DNA of 64,000 nt, from the NCBI RefSeq assembly GCF_008905045.1, contig NZ_VWMY01000056.1, positions 1-64,000 on the forward strand, in the 5' to 3' direction. Below the pieces are notes generated by a model. That model had not been told where the DNA came from, ran no database searches, and worked only from the letters and a program-made list of their open reading frames with translations. Every line of letters starts with the position of its first letter. Position 1 is the first letter of the stretch. This stretch comes from Streptomyces albicerus. GTDB taxonomy: Bacteria; Actinomycetota; Actinomycetes; Streptomycetales; Streptomycetaceae. Below are positions 1 through 7,369 of this stretch, in pieces. The position numbers and the translations under genes are program-made.

Positions 1-362
1 GCCGCCGCGCTTGGCGCGGCCCTCGGTTGATCCGACCTACTCATGTAGGCAACTGGGTGGAAAGGGGTGCGGCGTGACCCTTGGAACGAGGGCGTTGGGG
101 TCGAGCTGCTGTTGCGCTTTTTCCCTCCCGAGGCCGGATCGTGGTGGCGGTGGCGTGCGGGCCGGTAGCGGCCGTTGATGCGCTTGGGCGGAGTCTGCGG
201 CGGTCGGGTTGGCGATGATCGACGAGCGCCGTAGGCCGCCGGGCGAGCGAGCGCAGCGAGCCTTGATGATGTAGGGAAAGTTTGACCGCAAGGCGCTCTT
301 GCTGGGCCTGCGGTCGGCTGCTGCCATGTGTGTGGGGACGGCACACATTTGGGGGCGGGCCA
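1..362. other. non-coding stretch left of the NERD gene
   Basis: No convincing gene is present. The two minus-strand open frames here lack family-like composition. There are three small inverted repeats: a 7-bp stem with a 3-base loop at 4-20 (possible end of a gene to the left), CCTAC/GTAGG at about 36-49, and ATGTGTG/CACACAT at 326-332 and 342-348, just upstream of the next gene and so a possible operator. Confidence 0.5.
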
Positions 363-1289
363 ATGAGCGATCTCACGGTGAACCCGTGGAAGCGGCACGG
401 CAGGGACCGGCTCTACGTGAACCTCCCGGACGGAACCGCCGTGGCATGGGCGGACCGGTCCACAAAGGTCATCACGATCAAGGTGCGGCGGTACGAGAGT
501 GAGGCCGTGACGCTCTTGCGTAAGCACCTTGGCGACTCAGCGACTGTCCTCCGTCCTGGCCCGTCGCAGGCGGCCACGGCCCCTGAAACGGTGCCCGTGA
601 AGCAGCCTCCTCGGCAGACCGAACCGCCCGGTCCGCTGCGACGTGATCAGCCCGTGAAGTTACCGGCCTTGACCGTCGCCGATGACTTGGCGGAGAACCG
701 CCCGGGAGCAGCGGTGCTTGAGGCGATTGCCGCCCGGGGCCCGTCGTCCGTGCAGCGGCTTTGGACGAAGATGCTGCGGCGTCCTTCGGAGTGGGACAGC
801 TGGTACGCCGGGCTTGAAGGTGAGCAGCGCGTGGGCCGAGAGCTGCACCGCCTCTCCGCCCAGGGCTGGCGGGTTCTGCACGGCGTACCCAAGGGCAACG
901 GAGGGGATATCGATCACTTGCTGATCGGGCCGGGTGGCGTGTTCAGCATCAACACCAAGCATCACCAGGGCGCTTCAGTCTGGGTCGGCGACGACATGGC
1001 CAAGGTCAACGGTGGCCGACCTGTTCCGTACGCGACGGCCAGTAAGGCAGAAGCCGCCTACGCTCAGGGAGTACTGGAGCGGCACTGTGGGTTCACCGTC
1101 CCTGTGGAACCGGTCCTAGTCTTCGTCGGCATCGCCTCTCTGCACCGCGCTGCCACGCAGTACACCGTGCGGATCTACCAGGAGCGTGAGGTGTCGGCCC
1201 TTGGCCCCCTCTCGGGCAAGCTCACCCTGGACCAGGTCGAGCAGGTCTACGTCGTCGCACGGCACCGGCGCGCCTGGCTGCGAGCTTGA
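363..1289 (+). CDS. NERD-domain protein, AICE cargo
   Basis: This 308-residue protein has a poorly conserved N-terminal half rich in Pro and Ala, and a C-terminal nuclease-related domain (NERD, PF08378) from about residue 145. The domain shows the GLEGEQ start, the GGDIDHLLIGPGGVF segment and the following INTKHH, which supply the Asp and Lys of a PD-(D/E)XK-like core. The start at ATG 363 is preceded by a GGGGGCGGG tract; an in-frame upstream start at 282 is less likely. Codon 100 (660-662) is TTA, the rare leucine codon read by the bldA tRNA in Streptomyces, so translation may be limited to late development. NERD proteins are presumed nucleases or DNA-processing factors; a defence or DNA-handling role here is inference. 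Confidence 0.85.
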   Translation: MSDLTVNPWKRHGRDRLYVNLPDGTAVAWADRSTKVITIKVRRYESEAVTLLRKHLGDSATVLRPGPSQAATAPETVPVKQPPRQTEPPGPLRRDQPVKLPALTVADDLAENRPGAAVLEAIAARGPSSVQRLWTKMLRRPSEWDSWYAGLEGEQRVGRELHRLSAQGWRVLHGVPKGNGGDIDHLLIGPGGVFSINTKHHQGASVWVGDDMAKVNGGRPVPYATASKAEAAYAQGVLERHCGFTVPVEPVLVFVGIASLHRAATQYTVRIYQEREVSALGPLSGKLTLDQVEQVYVVARHRRAWLRA

Positions 1290-1345
1290 GTGATCAGCGG
1301 TGGTTGACTGATCATCCCTGCCGTCTGACAGGTCCGGCGGCTACG

Positions 1346-1359
1346 CTGGTGCGGGCCAG
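1346..1359. promoter_or_regulatory. operator-like site upstream of the GntR-Nudix gene
   Basis: CTGGTGCGGGCCAG matches 12 of 14 bases of the palindrome core CTGGTGCGCACCAG found twice at 3481-3520. The left half-site is intact and the right half-site degenerate. It sits 30 bp before the start codon of the GntR-Nudix regulator, which fits weak autoregulation by the same protein. No footprint evidence can come from sequence alone. Confidence 0.45.
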
Positions 1360-1388
1360 GTGATGACATCGGGGAGTGTGCTCAACGG

Positions 1389-2183
1389 ATGGAAACGAAG
1401 TCGGCGCGGGTTGACCGCACGATTCGCGAATGGATCTCAACGGGGAAGTACCCGCCGGGGTCCAAGCTCCCTTCCGAGCGCAAGCTGATTGAAGACCTCG
1501 AAATCGGGCGCACTCAACTGCGGGTCGTCCTGGGGCGGCTCGCGCTCGAAGGTGTCGTGGAAGTACACGGGCGAAGCTCCTACCGCGTCCCTGGACATGC
1601 TGTCTCAGTGGAGACACCGACGGGCTTGGAGCCGTGGCAGATTCATGGCGAACGGATCCTCTATGACAACCGGTGGGTGAAGCTCGGACTTGTCGATGTT
1701 GAGCCACCCGGTGTGGAGCGGTTCGAGCATCACGTAGTACGGCTGCACCATGTCGCGATCGCTGCGGTCCTCGATGATCAGGACCGAGTCTTGATGCTTT
1801 GGCGCTACCGCTTCGTGCCCGACTCCTTCGGTTGGGAGCTGCCTGGTGGCATCGTCGACGAGGATGAAGATCCCGCCGCGGCTGCTGCCCGTGAGGTCGA
1901 GGAAGAGACTGGTTGGCGTCCCGATGATCTGAAGCACGTGGTCACCTATCAGCCCATGGTCGGCATGGTCGACTCGCCGCATGAGATCTACGTGGGCCGT
2001 GGTGCCAAGCACGTCGGGGACCCAACGGACCTCGAAGAGGCCGGACAGGTCGCGTGGGTGCCGCTCGCCGATATCCCTGGGCTCATGGCCCGCGGGGACC
2101 TGATGGGCTCTGGGACTCTCGTTGCGCTCCTGCACGTGCTCGCTTCCCGAGCTAGTGGCAAGTCCCCTACAACCGCTGTGTGA
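1389..2183 (+). CDS. GntR-Nudix fusion regulator (KorSA plus Pif-like)
   Basis: This 264-residue protein joins an N-terminal winged helix of GntR type (about residues 5-70, with the PPGSKLPSERKL recognition region) to a Nudix hydrolase domain (about 100-245). The Nudix box is complete at residues 154-176: G, five residues, E, seven residues, then REVEEETGW. The Nudix part resembles ADP-ribose pyrophosphatases. In pSAM2 a GntR repressor, KorSA, controls pra, and a Nudix protein, Pif, gives transfer immunity; this protein seems to hold both activities in one chain. It reads convergently into the XRE gene, overlapping it by 17 bp. Its likely DNA targets are the palindromes at 3481-3520 and the partial site at 1346. 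Function is inferred from domains and position. Confidence 0.87.
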   Translation: METKSARVDRTIREWISTGKYPPGSKLPSERKLIEDLEIGRTQLRVVLGRLALEGVVEVHGRSSYRVPGHAVSVETPTGLEPWQIHGERILYDNRWVKLGLVDVEPPGVERFEHHVVRLHHVAIAAVLDDQDRVLMLWRYRFVPDSFGWELPGGIVDEDEDPAAAAAREVEEETGWRPDDLKHVVTYQPMVGMVDSPHEIYVGRGAKHVGDPTDLEEAGQVAWVPLADIPGLMARGDLMGSGTLVALLHVLASRASGKSPTTAV

Positions 2184-3297
2184 GCTGCTCGATCCGGCGC
2201 CGATGGCGAACTGATCCAGTGCGGTTCGCGAGAAGACGCGCCTGCCTCAGATGCTCGGTCGCCTGGTCGTACTCACCACGGGCCAGATGAGCTTGTGCAA
2301 GATCGCACCGAAGTCCGGCCGTTGCTCGGATGAACGTCGGGTCCACGGCATCAAGGGCGTCGTACAGGCTGTCTACCGCGGCCTCATCGCCGAGCAGCGC
2401 AAGGGCATTGCCCCGCCACCGGCTCAGGTGCCCGTCGTTCAGGAAGATGCTCAACATGTCCGGGTCGCGAGCCTCTGCACCGGACGGCAGGCATTGCATG
2501 GCGCTATCCAGTGCTCGGCGGCAGTCGTCGGGCAGGCCAGCCTTGGCGCAGATCTCGGCTTCGGCCGCGTACAGCCACGCCCGGAGCCGGGGAGACATCG
2601 CCTGCCCGCCGGCGCGTTGGGCATCCCTGATCAGCTCGACCGCTACCGCCGGTCGGCCCGCGTCGCAGAGTACGTATGCCTGCTCAGCCGTGGCGTGCGC
2701 GAGGTACATGGGAGCCTCGGCTTCCTTGGCCGCGTGCTTGCCCAACTCGTAATGCCGCCACGCTCGTTCGACGGCTCCGACATCGAGGGCCTGCCATGCG
2801 GCGAGCGTCGCTGCTCCGGCGAGTGCCTGAGCTACGGGTCGCCGCGTGTCGGGAAGCACCGCAAAGGTCAACGCATCTTCGAGCGTCGACAGATGCCCGG
2901 TCATCTGGTCGATGAGACTGGCTGCTCCCATCTGACGGTCGACGGTTCGCAGTAGCTCGGTCTGGTCCATGAACGTGTTCACCATGGTGAGACTGACGCT
3001 TCGGGCTGCGTCGATCCGGTTCACCAACTCGTCGTACCCGTCAGCTTCTGGGAGTGCTGGCGCGGTGTGCCTGCCGTACAGCTCGTCGTCGGTGATGCCG
3101 AGCAATGCCCGGAGGATCTTTGCGTACCGCTCTGTGATCGGGCGTCTGTCGTTCTCCCACTCCGAGACGTAGACGCGCAGGCTGGCCGTGGACGCGATCG
3201 TGAGCAGGTGTTGCCGCGCGTACCGCTCGATCTCTCGGATCAGCCGCTCTTGTGACCACTCGTGCGCGTTCCTCGCTGCCCGGAGTCCGTTCGTCAC
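2167..3297 (-). CDS. XRE-family helix-turn-helix regulator with helical repeat tail
   Basis: This is a protein of about 376 residues. The N-terminal 75 residues form a Cro/CI-type HTH (GLRAARNAHEWSQERL start, SEWENDRRPI turn region), followed by about 290 residues of alpha-helical, Ala/Leu-rich sequence with TPR-like spacing (for example LRQARLLAN and ALDAVDPTFIRA). This architecture is common among Streptomyces signal-sensing XRE regulators. Start codons are GTG at 3297 or 3303; the AGGGCG tract just upstream suits 3297 better. It is transcribed away from the tra/rep operon, sharing a 340-bp control region with it, so it may sense or control the transfer state. No specific ligand can be named. 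Confidence 0.85.
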   Translation of the reverse strand: MTNGLRAARNAHEWSQERLIREIERYARQHLLTIASTASLRVYVSEWENDRRPITERYAKILRALLGITDDELYGRHTAPALPEADGYDELVNRIDAARSVSLTMVNTFMDQTELLRTVDRQMGAASLIDQMTGHLSTLEDALTFAVLPDTRRPVAQALAGAATLAAWQALDVGAVERAWRHYELGKHAAKEAEAPMYLAHATAEQAYVLCDAGRPAVAVELIRDAQRAGGQAMSPRLRAWLYAAEAEICAKAGLPDDCRRALDSAMQCLPSGAEARDPDMLSIFLNDGHLSRWRGNALALLGDEAAVDSLYDALDAVDPTFIRATAGLRCDLAQAHLARGEYDQATEHLRQARLLANRTGSVRHRRRIEQLTQRL

Positions 3298-3362
3298 GTG
3301 CACCGCCCTGCATGTGAGTCCTGAGCCGTAACAGCAGCATGCCTCACATCGGTGCAGGTCGT

Positions 3363-3393
3363 CAGGGGTTAACTCAATCCGTGTTAACCCCTG
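3363..3393. promoter_or_regulatory. perfect 11-bp inverted repeat operator candidate
   Basis: CAGGGGTTAAC (3363-3373) and its exact reverse complement GTTAACCCCTG (3383-3393) are separated by 9 bases. The repeat lies in the shared region between the divergent XRE gene and the tra/rep promoter. Its near two-turn spacing suits a dimeric HTH protein, most simply the XRE regulator. A second, weaker repeat (ATGTGAG at 3312 and CTCACAT at 3343) flanks the XRE side. Confidence 0.6.
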
Positions 3394-3474
3394 TTGGCTA
3401 CCGGGGAGTTGGCGCACGCGGTTGCCTAGAAGCGTCGCAGGAAGGCGAGTTAAGAAGCCGGATCGCGACAGGGC

Positions 3475-3520
3475 TTGACATCTGGTGCGCACCAGATGGA
3501 ATCTATTGGTGCGCACCAGT
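3475..3520 (+). promoter_or_regulatory. tra/rep operon promoter with twin palindromic operators
   Basis: A consensus -35 box TTGACA at 3475-3480 and a -10 candidate TGGAAT at 3497-3502 are separated by exactly 16 bp. Those 16 bp are the perfect palindrome TCTGGTGCGCACCAGA. A second copy, with one mismatch between its arms, lies at 3505-3520 over the expected transcription start. The two centres are 24 bp apart. A repressor on either site would block RNA polymerase, consistent with KorSA-type silencing of an integrated AICE. The coding sequence begins 118 bp downstream. Confidence 0.75.
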
Positions 3521-3637
3521 TGGGAACGCGAGCGTCCGTGGCCGTCTGCCTGCGGACCAAGACCAACAACACACAGGAGCGGCGACCCACCGCCAAGTAG
3601 TCCGCCGCTCCCGCCCCTCGGAAAAGGGAGTTCCATA

Positions 3638-3994
3638 ATGCGTCAGATTCCCGTCGACACCACTTCCGCTGCCGTGATGGTGGCGCAGCCTCCGCAGAAG
3701 AAGATTGCGAACCGGCAGACCGGTGAGGTCGCCACGGACCGCGAGACCGGCGCGACCCTGTGGACGGTCGATGTCATGTTCGTCATGGACGGCAACGCCG
3801 AGATTATGAGCGTGGCGGTCCCCGAGTCCGGTATCTCCGGCGAGCTGGTCATGGGCACCCCGGTCGCGCTGACCGGTCTGATCGCCCGGCCGTGGGAGAA
3901 CGAGTTCAACGGCCAGAAGCGGCACGGCATCAGCTTCCGCGCGGTCGCCGTCACCTCGCTGGTGGAGACCGCATCGAAGTCCAGGGCAGCCTGA
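3638..3994 (+). CDS. small conserved AICE protein in the pra position
   Basis: This protein of 118 residues is the first gene of the tra/rep operon. The start follows AAAAGGGAG with good spacing. The sequence begins MRQIPVDTTSAAV and is mostly beta-strand-like (WTVDVMFVMDG, VALTGLIARPWENE, HGISFRAVAV), suggesting a small barrel such as an OB fold; there is no membrane segment. By position it corresponds to pra of pSAM2, the activator of replication and excision, but I cannot confirm homology by eye. The translocase gene starts two bases after its stop, so the two are translationally linked. Confidence 0.8.
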   Translation: MRQIPVDTTSAAVMVAQPPQKKIANRQTGEVATDRETGATLWTVDVMFVMDGNAEIMSVAVPESGISGELVMGTPVALTGLIARPWENEFNGQKRHGISFRAVAVTSLVETASKSRAA

Positions 3995-3996
3995 TC

Positions 3997-5346
3997 ATGG
4001 ACTGGATACTGATCGCGCTGGCGGTCGTGGCCGGACTGGCGCTGCTGCTGAAGTGGCGCCGCCCCGCCTGGCACTGGCTGACCTTCGGTGTCGCCTTCGC
4101 CGCGCTGCGGATCCGCTTCCGCTACGCGGCCGTGATGGACGCCTGCCACCTCACCGTCCCGGCCTCCCGGCTGCGGCTGGCGCTGGCCCGCTGGTTCAAC
4201 AAGCCCAGTCCGCAGCAGCGCGTGCCGCACCTGCTGTGGCTGAAGCCGACGCGGACCGGGGTCCGGCTGCGGATCAAGATGCGGTCCGGTCAGGATGCGT
4301 TCGAGTTCTCCGCCGCCGCCGACCGGCTGCGCCACTCCTTCGGCGTCCACCAGGTCACCTCCCGCGAGATCAAACCGGGCGTCGTCGAGATCACCCTGAC
4401 CGGCTACGACGTGCTCAAGCACGTGCAGATGCCCGCCAAGACCGACCGTGACCTGTTGAAGATCCCGGTCGCGCTGGTGGAGGACGGATCGGTCCACTAC
4501 CGGGACTACCGGGAGGTGCCGCACTCGGTGACGGTCGGCGCCACGCAGTCCGGCAAGTCCGTCTTCCAGCGCACCGTGATCAAGGAACTTGCCGCGCAGC
4601 CGGTCGCGCTGGTCGGCATCGACTGCAAGAAGATCGAACTCGGTCCGTTCGCCCGCCGCTTGTCCGCGCTGGCCGACAACCCCGATGACGCAGCTGCTCT
4701 GCTGGAAGCGCTGGTGGCGCGGATGGAGGGCATCTACGACGTGATCCGCCGTGAGCAGCGGATCAGCGCCGACACGTCGGATGGGGAGATTGCCGCGAAC
4801 ATCTGGGACCTGCCTGAGGCGCTGCGCCCGGTGCCGATCGTGGTCACTATCGACGAGATCGCCGAACTCGCCCTGAGCACCAAGAGGAACGATCCTCGCC
4901 GGGACCGGATCATCACCGCCCTGGTCCGCCTCGCCCAGCTTGGCCGCGCGGCCGGGATCTTCCTGGACATCTACGGGCAGCGTTTCGGCTCCGAACTCGG
5001 CGACGGCATCACCATGCTGCGCGCCCAGCTCACCGGCCGGACTGTTCACCGCGTCAACGACGAATCCACCGCCAAGATGGCCTTCGGCGACATTTCCCCG
5101 CACGCGGTGTTCGCCGCTACGCAGATCCCCAACACGCGCCGGGGGATGGCGGTGGTGGGCTACTCCACAGGTGAGTGGACCCGCATTCGCACCCCGCACA
5201 CCTCGATGCGGCAGGCCGTGTCCGCGTGCAACCGGCACGCCCACCTGACCCCGGATCTGCCGGAGCTGGCCCGCTTCCGGCCCGCGCTGGATCTCGCGCC
5301 CGTCCAGGCGCCCGCGGCGGCCGAAGCCGTCACAGAAGCCGCCTGA
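3997..5346 (+). CDS. traB: TraB/TraSA-like FtsK-type conjugal DNA translocase
   Basis: A 449-residue motor ATPase that should pump double-stranded element DNA between mycelial cells. A hydrophobic anchor covers residues 4-18, with a second hydrophobic stretch near 27-36. The FtsK/SpoIIIE domain follows, with Walker A GATQSGKS at 181-188 and Walker B VVTIDEI with Asp286-Glu287. The C-terminus lacks an obvious FtsK gamma domain but ends in an Ala/Pro-rich tail. Single-protein transfer by such TraB hexamers is well established for Streptomyces plasmids and pSAM2. The size is close to that of AICE family members. Confidence 0.93.
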   Translation: MDWILIALAVVAGLALLLKWRRPAWHWLTFGVAFAALRIRFRYAAVMDACHLTVPASRLRLALARWFNKPSPQQRVPHLLWLKPTRTGVRLRIKMRSGQDAFEFSAAADRLRHSFGVHQVTSREIKPGVVEITLTGYDVLKHVQMPAKTDRDLLKIPVALVEDGSVHYRDYREVPHSVTVGATQSGKSVFQRTVIKELAAQPVALVGIDCKKIELGPFARRLSALADNPDDAAALLEALVARMEGIYDVIRREQRISADTSDGEIAANIWDLPEALRPVPIVVTIDEIAELALSTKRNDPRRDRIITALVRLAQLGRAAGIFLDIYGQRFGSELGDGITMLRAQLTGRTVHRVNDESTAKMAFGDISPHAVFAATQIPNTRRGMAVVGYSTGEWTRIRTPHTSMRQAVSACNRHAHLTPDLPELARFRPALDLAPVQAPAAAEAVTEAA

Positions 5347-5428
5347 TTCTCACTCGCTTGACGGGTCGGCGTGACCCCTTCGCGCCAGGTCTCTACCCGA
5401 TCCATGCCGAAAACAGAAGGAGTTGACC

Positions 5429-5629
5429 ATGAAGTTCCACACCGACAAGGACACCGGTATCCCCGTGCCGTCCGACCCGGCCGAGGTGCCCAACCACCGT
5501 CAATCCTGCGGCGGCTGTGCCGGTGACGGCTACAAGGTCGTGGTTGGCCCGTCCACGAACTACGAGTGGGCTGCCAAGCCGTGCGACGGCGTACCCATTC
5601 CGAATGCCGCTCACTGCGACAGCGACTGA
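5429..5629 (+). CDS. small CxxC protein of the transfer operon
   Basis: This is a 66-residue protein with a strong ribosome binding site (AGAAGGAG) before ATG 5429. It contains CGGCAGDGYK, half of a DnaJ-like zinc knuckle, plus two further Cys near the C-terminus, so a single zinc site is possible. There is no membrane segment. It follows traB by about 80 bp and is 8 bp ahead of another CxxC miniprotein. Its function is unknown. Confidence 0.72.
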   Translation: MKFHTDKDTGIPVPSDPAEVPNHRQSCGGCAGDGYKVVVGPSTNYEWAAKPCDGVPIPNAAHCDSD

Positions 5630-5637
5630 ACGCCGCC

Positions 5638-5820
5638 ATGGCCGCGAGGAAGACGACGGCCCGTCGCAAGGCCACCGTGCCGGAGCCGGTGAAGTGCGAG
5701 CCGTGCAACGGCACCGGAGAGGTCGCCCGCACCGTCCGCGTGGGCCGCAAGCAGCGCGTGGTCGGCCAGCAGAGCGGCATCTGCCTTGCCTGCTTCGGTA
5801 CCGGCGAAGCCGCCGACTGA
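5638..5820 (+). CDS. zinc-knuckle miniprotein with two CxxCxGxG motifs
   Basis: This 60-residue protein has a basic N-terminus (MAARKTTARRK) and two DnaJ-type knuckles, CEPCNGTGE and CLACFGTGE, separated by a basic strand (VRVGRKQRVV). The pair should bind one zinc ion, and the basic residues suggest nucleic acid or protein contact. ATG 5638 is chosen because it begins right after the preceding gene's stop. Comparable small proteins are frequent in Streptomyces AICE transfer operons; no role is known. Confidence 0.7.
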   Translation: MAARKTTARRKATVPEPVKCEPCNGTGEVARTVRVGRKQRVVGQQSGICLACFGTGEAAD

Positions 5821-5895
5821 ACCCCGCCCGGGGCCGGGCGGCCGGACCTGATCCCCGCCCCGCCCCGGGCCCAACTCTCCGAAGGAGGTGAAGAC

Positions 5896-6555
5896 ATGAC
5901 CCGTACGCTCCGCCCGGACGCCGTGCTCGTACAGGCTGTGATTGCCGGGGCCCTGTCCTTCGCCCACCTGCACGACCTGGCCGCAGCCGCCGGACAAGAC
6001 GGCTGGAAGGCATGGGCCTACCCCATCTCCGTTGACCTGCTGCTCGTGGCCGCGTGGCGACGGCTCCGCTCGGACGGCCCGTCCCGGCTGGCCTGGTGCT
6101 GGTTCCTGATCGCCCTTATCGCCTCGCTCGGCGCGAACGTCGCCACTGCCGGATTCCTCGACCTCGACCACCCTCCGGCCTGGCTGCGGTTCGGCGTCGC
6201 CGGATGGCCCGCGCTGGCCTTCCTCGGCGGCACGCTCCTGGCCCACTCGAACGCGGCCGGGGACCGGGTGCCGGTTCCGCCGGCGCCCGCAGCCCCGGCC
6301 CCCGAAGTCGACCGCATCGAACCAACCCCCACCTCCCAGCCACAGCCTGACCCGGTCGGTCCGGCCGAAGAACCCCCGGCCCTGCCCGCCGCCGATCCGG
6401 TTCCGCAAGTTCCGGCCGCGCTGGTCGCTCACGCCCGCAAGGTCGCCGACGACCACCACGCCCGCACCGGATCCCGGATCGACACCGACACCCTGCGCGC
6501 CCGCCTCGGCGTGCCCGCCCCGATGGCGGACGCCATCGCCGCCCAACTCACCTGA
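5896..6555 (+). CDS. SpdB-like spread protein, DUF2637 membrane protein
   Basis: This 219-residue protein has a perfect AAGGAGGTG ribosome binding site. The N-terminal 120 residues hold about four membrane segments (for example LVQAVIAGALSFAHL, ISVDLLLVAAW, AWCWFLIALIASLGANVA, GWPALAFLGGTLLA), typical of DUF2637. A Pro/Ala-rich linker (about 125-175) follows, then a short helical domain (about 180-219, RIDTDTLRARLGV) resembling a winged helix. SpdB proteins of Streptomyces plasmids and AICEs take part in spread of the element between mycelial compartments, probably with TraB at the septum. Confidence 0.83.
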   Translation: MTRTLRPDAVLVQAVIAGALSFAHLHDLAAAAGQDGWKAWAYPISVDLLLVAAWRRLRSDGPSRLAWCWFLIALIASLGANVATAGFLDLDHPPAWLRFGVAGWPALAFLGGTLLAHSNAAGDRVPVPPAPAAPAPEVDRIEPTPTSQPQPDPVGPAEEPPALPAADPVPQVPAALVAHARKVADDHHARTGSRIDTDTLRARLGVPAPMADAIAAQLT

Positions 6556-6574
6556 CCCGAAAGGAGCACCACCC

Positions 6575-6766
6575 ATGGGCCTCTACCAGATCTGGCGCGA
6601 GCTGCACCGCGTTGGAAAGGTCACCGTCGGCACCGCACACGGACGCCGCGGCGAGATCAAGTACGTCGCCGCCTGCGCCGCTGAGGACTGCGGCTGGTCC
6701 GTCGAGTACGACGACGTCAGCCCCGCCATGATCGCCGCCCAGGGCCACCGCTGCCCCGTCCGCTGA
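6575..6766 (+). CDS. small mobile-element transfer (Spd-type) protein
   Basis: This 63-residue soluble protein starts after GAAAGGAG. It has a beta-rich N-terminus (VGKVTVGTAHGRRG) and three Cys in AACAAEDCGWS and GHRC that could form a zinc site. Short proteins of this type lie between spdB and spdD in Streptomyces elements and are often annotated as mobile element transfer proteins. The exact role is unproven. Confidence 0.72.
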   Translation: MGLYQIWRELHRVGKVTVGTAHGRRGEIKYVAACAAEDCGWSVEYDDVSPAMIAAQGHRCPVR

Positions 6767-6780
6767 AGGGAGCCCGCCCG

Positions 6781-6936
6781 ATGTCTGTGCCGCTGTGGTT
6801 CTTCATCGCCTGCGTCGGCCTGGTCGGCATCAAGCTCGTTCGCCCGCCGCTCTGGCTCGTGATCGTCCTGCTGATCGGCGGCTACCTGCTGGCCGACAGC
6901 TTCCTTGGCCCCGCCATCGACACCGCCACCAAGTAG
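6781..6936 (+). CDS. 51-residue two-segment membrane protein (Spd-type)
   Basis: ATG 6781 follows GAAGGGAG after the stop of the preceding gene, and the frame closes at TAG 6934-6936. The product begins MSVPLWFFIACVGLVG and continues PPLWLVIVLLIGGYLL: two membrane helices joined by a short basic turn (KLVRP), a hairpin-like inner membrane miniprotein. Its place between spd genes suggests a small subunit of the spread complex. It is easily missed because of its length. Confidence 0.75.
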   Translation: MSVPLWFFIACVGLVGIKLVRPPLWLVIVLLIGGYLLADSFLGPAIDTATK

Positions 6937-6961
6937 CCACGTTCAGAAGGGAGTTCATCCC

Positions 6962-7282
6962 ATGTTCCAGCCCCGTGTTCCGGTCAACCCCACCCCGACG
7001 AGGGAGATCGTGCCGGTGGTCACGCCGACCGCCATCGAGCAGCCGCACCACAACCACGCTCCGAGTCACTGCTACTGCCAGAACCCCGCCCCGGCCCGCA
7101 CGAGCGTCCAGCTCACCCCCGGCTCGCTGATGGGCCTGGCGGTGGTTGGCGGAGGCGTCGTCCTGGTCGTCGGCGCCGTCCTCGTTTCGCTGCTGCTGGC
7201 CGTGGCCATCACCGGCGTCTCGGTCGCCATCTGCGCCCTGGTCATCCGCTCCCTGGTGACCACCGACGCCACACGACGCTGA
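6962..7282 (+). CDS. SpdD-like membrane spread protein
   Basis: This is a 106-residue protein with a Pro/His-rich N-terminal region (HHNHAPSHCYCQ) followed by a long glycine/valine-rich hydrophobic region (about 58-98, VGGGVVLVVGAVLVSLLLAVAITG) that should span the membrane twice. The HxH and CxC residues could bind metal. The layout matches SpdD-type proteins of Streptomyces conjugative elements. The start follows AGAAGGGAG. It is co-transcribed with the surrounding small genes. Confidence 0.78.
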   Translation: MFQPRVPVNPTPTREIVPVVTPTAIEQPHHNHAPSHCYCQNPAPARTSVQLTPGSLMGLAVVGGGVVLVVGAVLVSLLLAVAITGVSVAICALVIRSLVTTDATRR

Positions 7283-7369
7283 CCGGCCCCGGGCGGCCTC
7301 CACTGCCAGGTTTCCGCCGCCCAGGCGCCGTGCCCCTACCCGATCTCTCAACCGGAAGGAACCTCCATC

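Noticed and set aside
1..360. Distal attachment site of the AICE
   Set aside because: No copy of the tRNA-Val(GAC) 3' half is present; the left boundary must be outside the window.
3643..5244. Minus-strand 533-codon open frame opposite traB
   Set aside because: The plus strand carries clear Walker motifs and operon spacing. Long antisense frames arise from GC-rich third positions; the translation is rich in Gly/Arg/Val without a family pattern.
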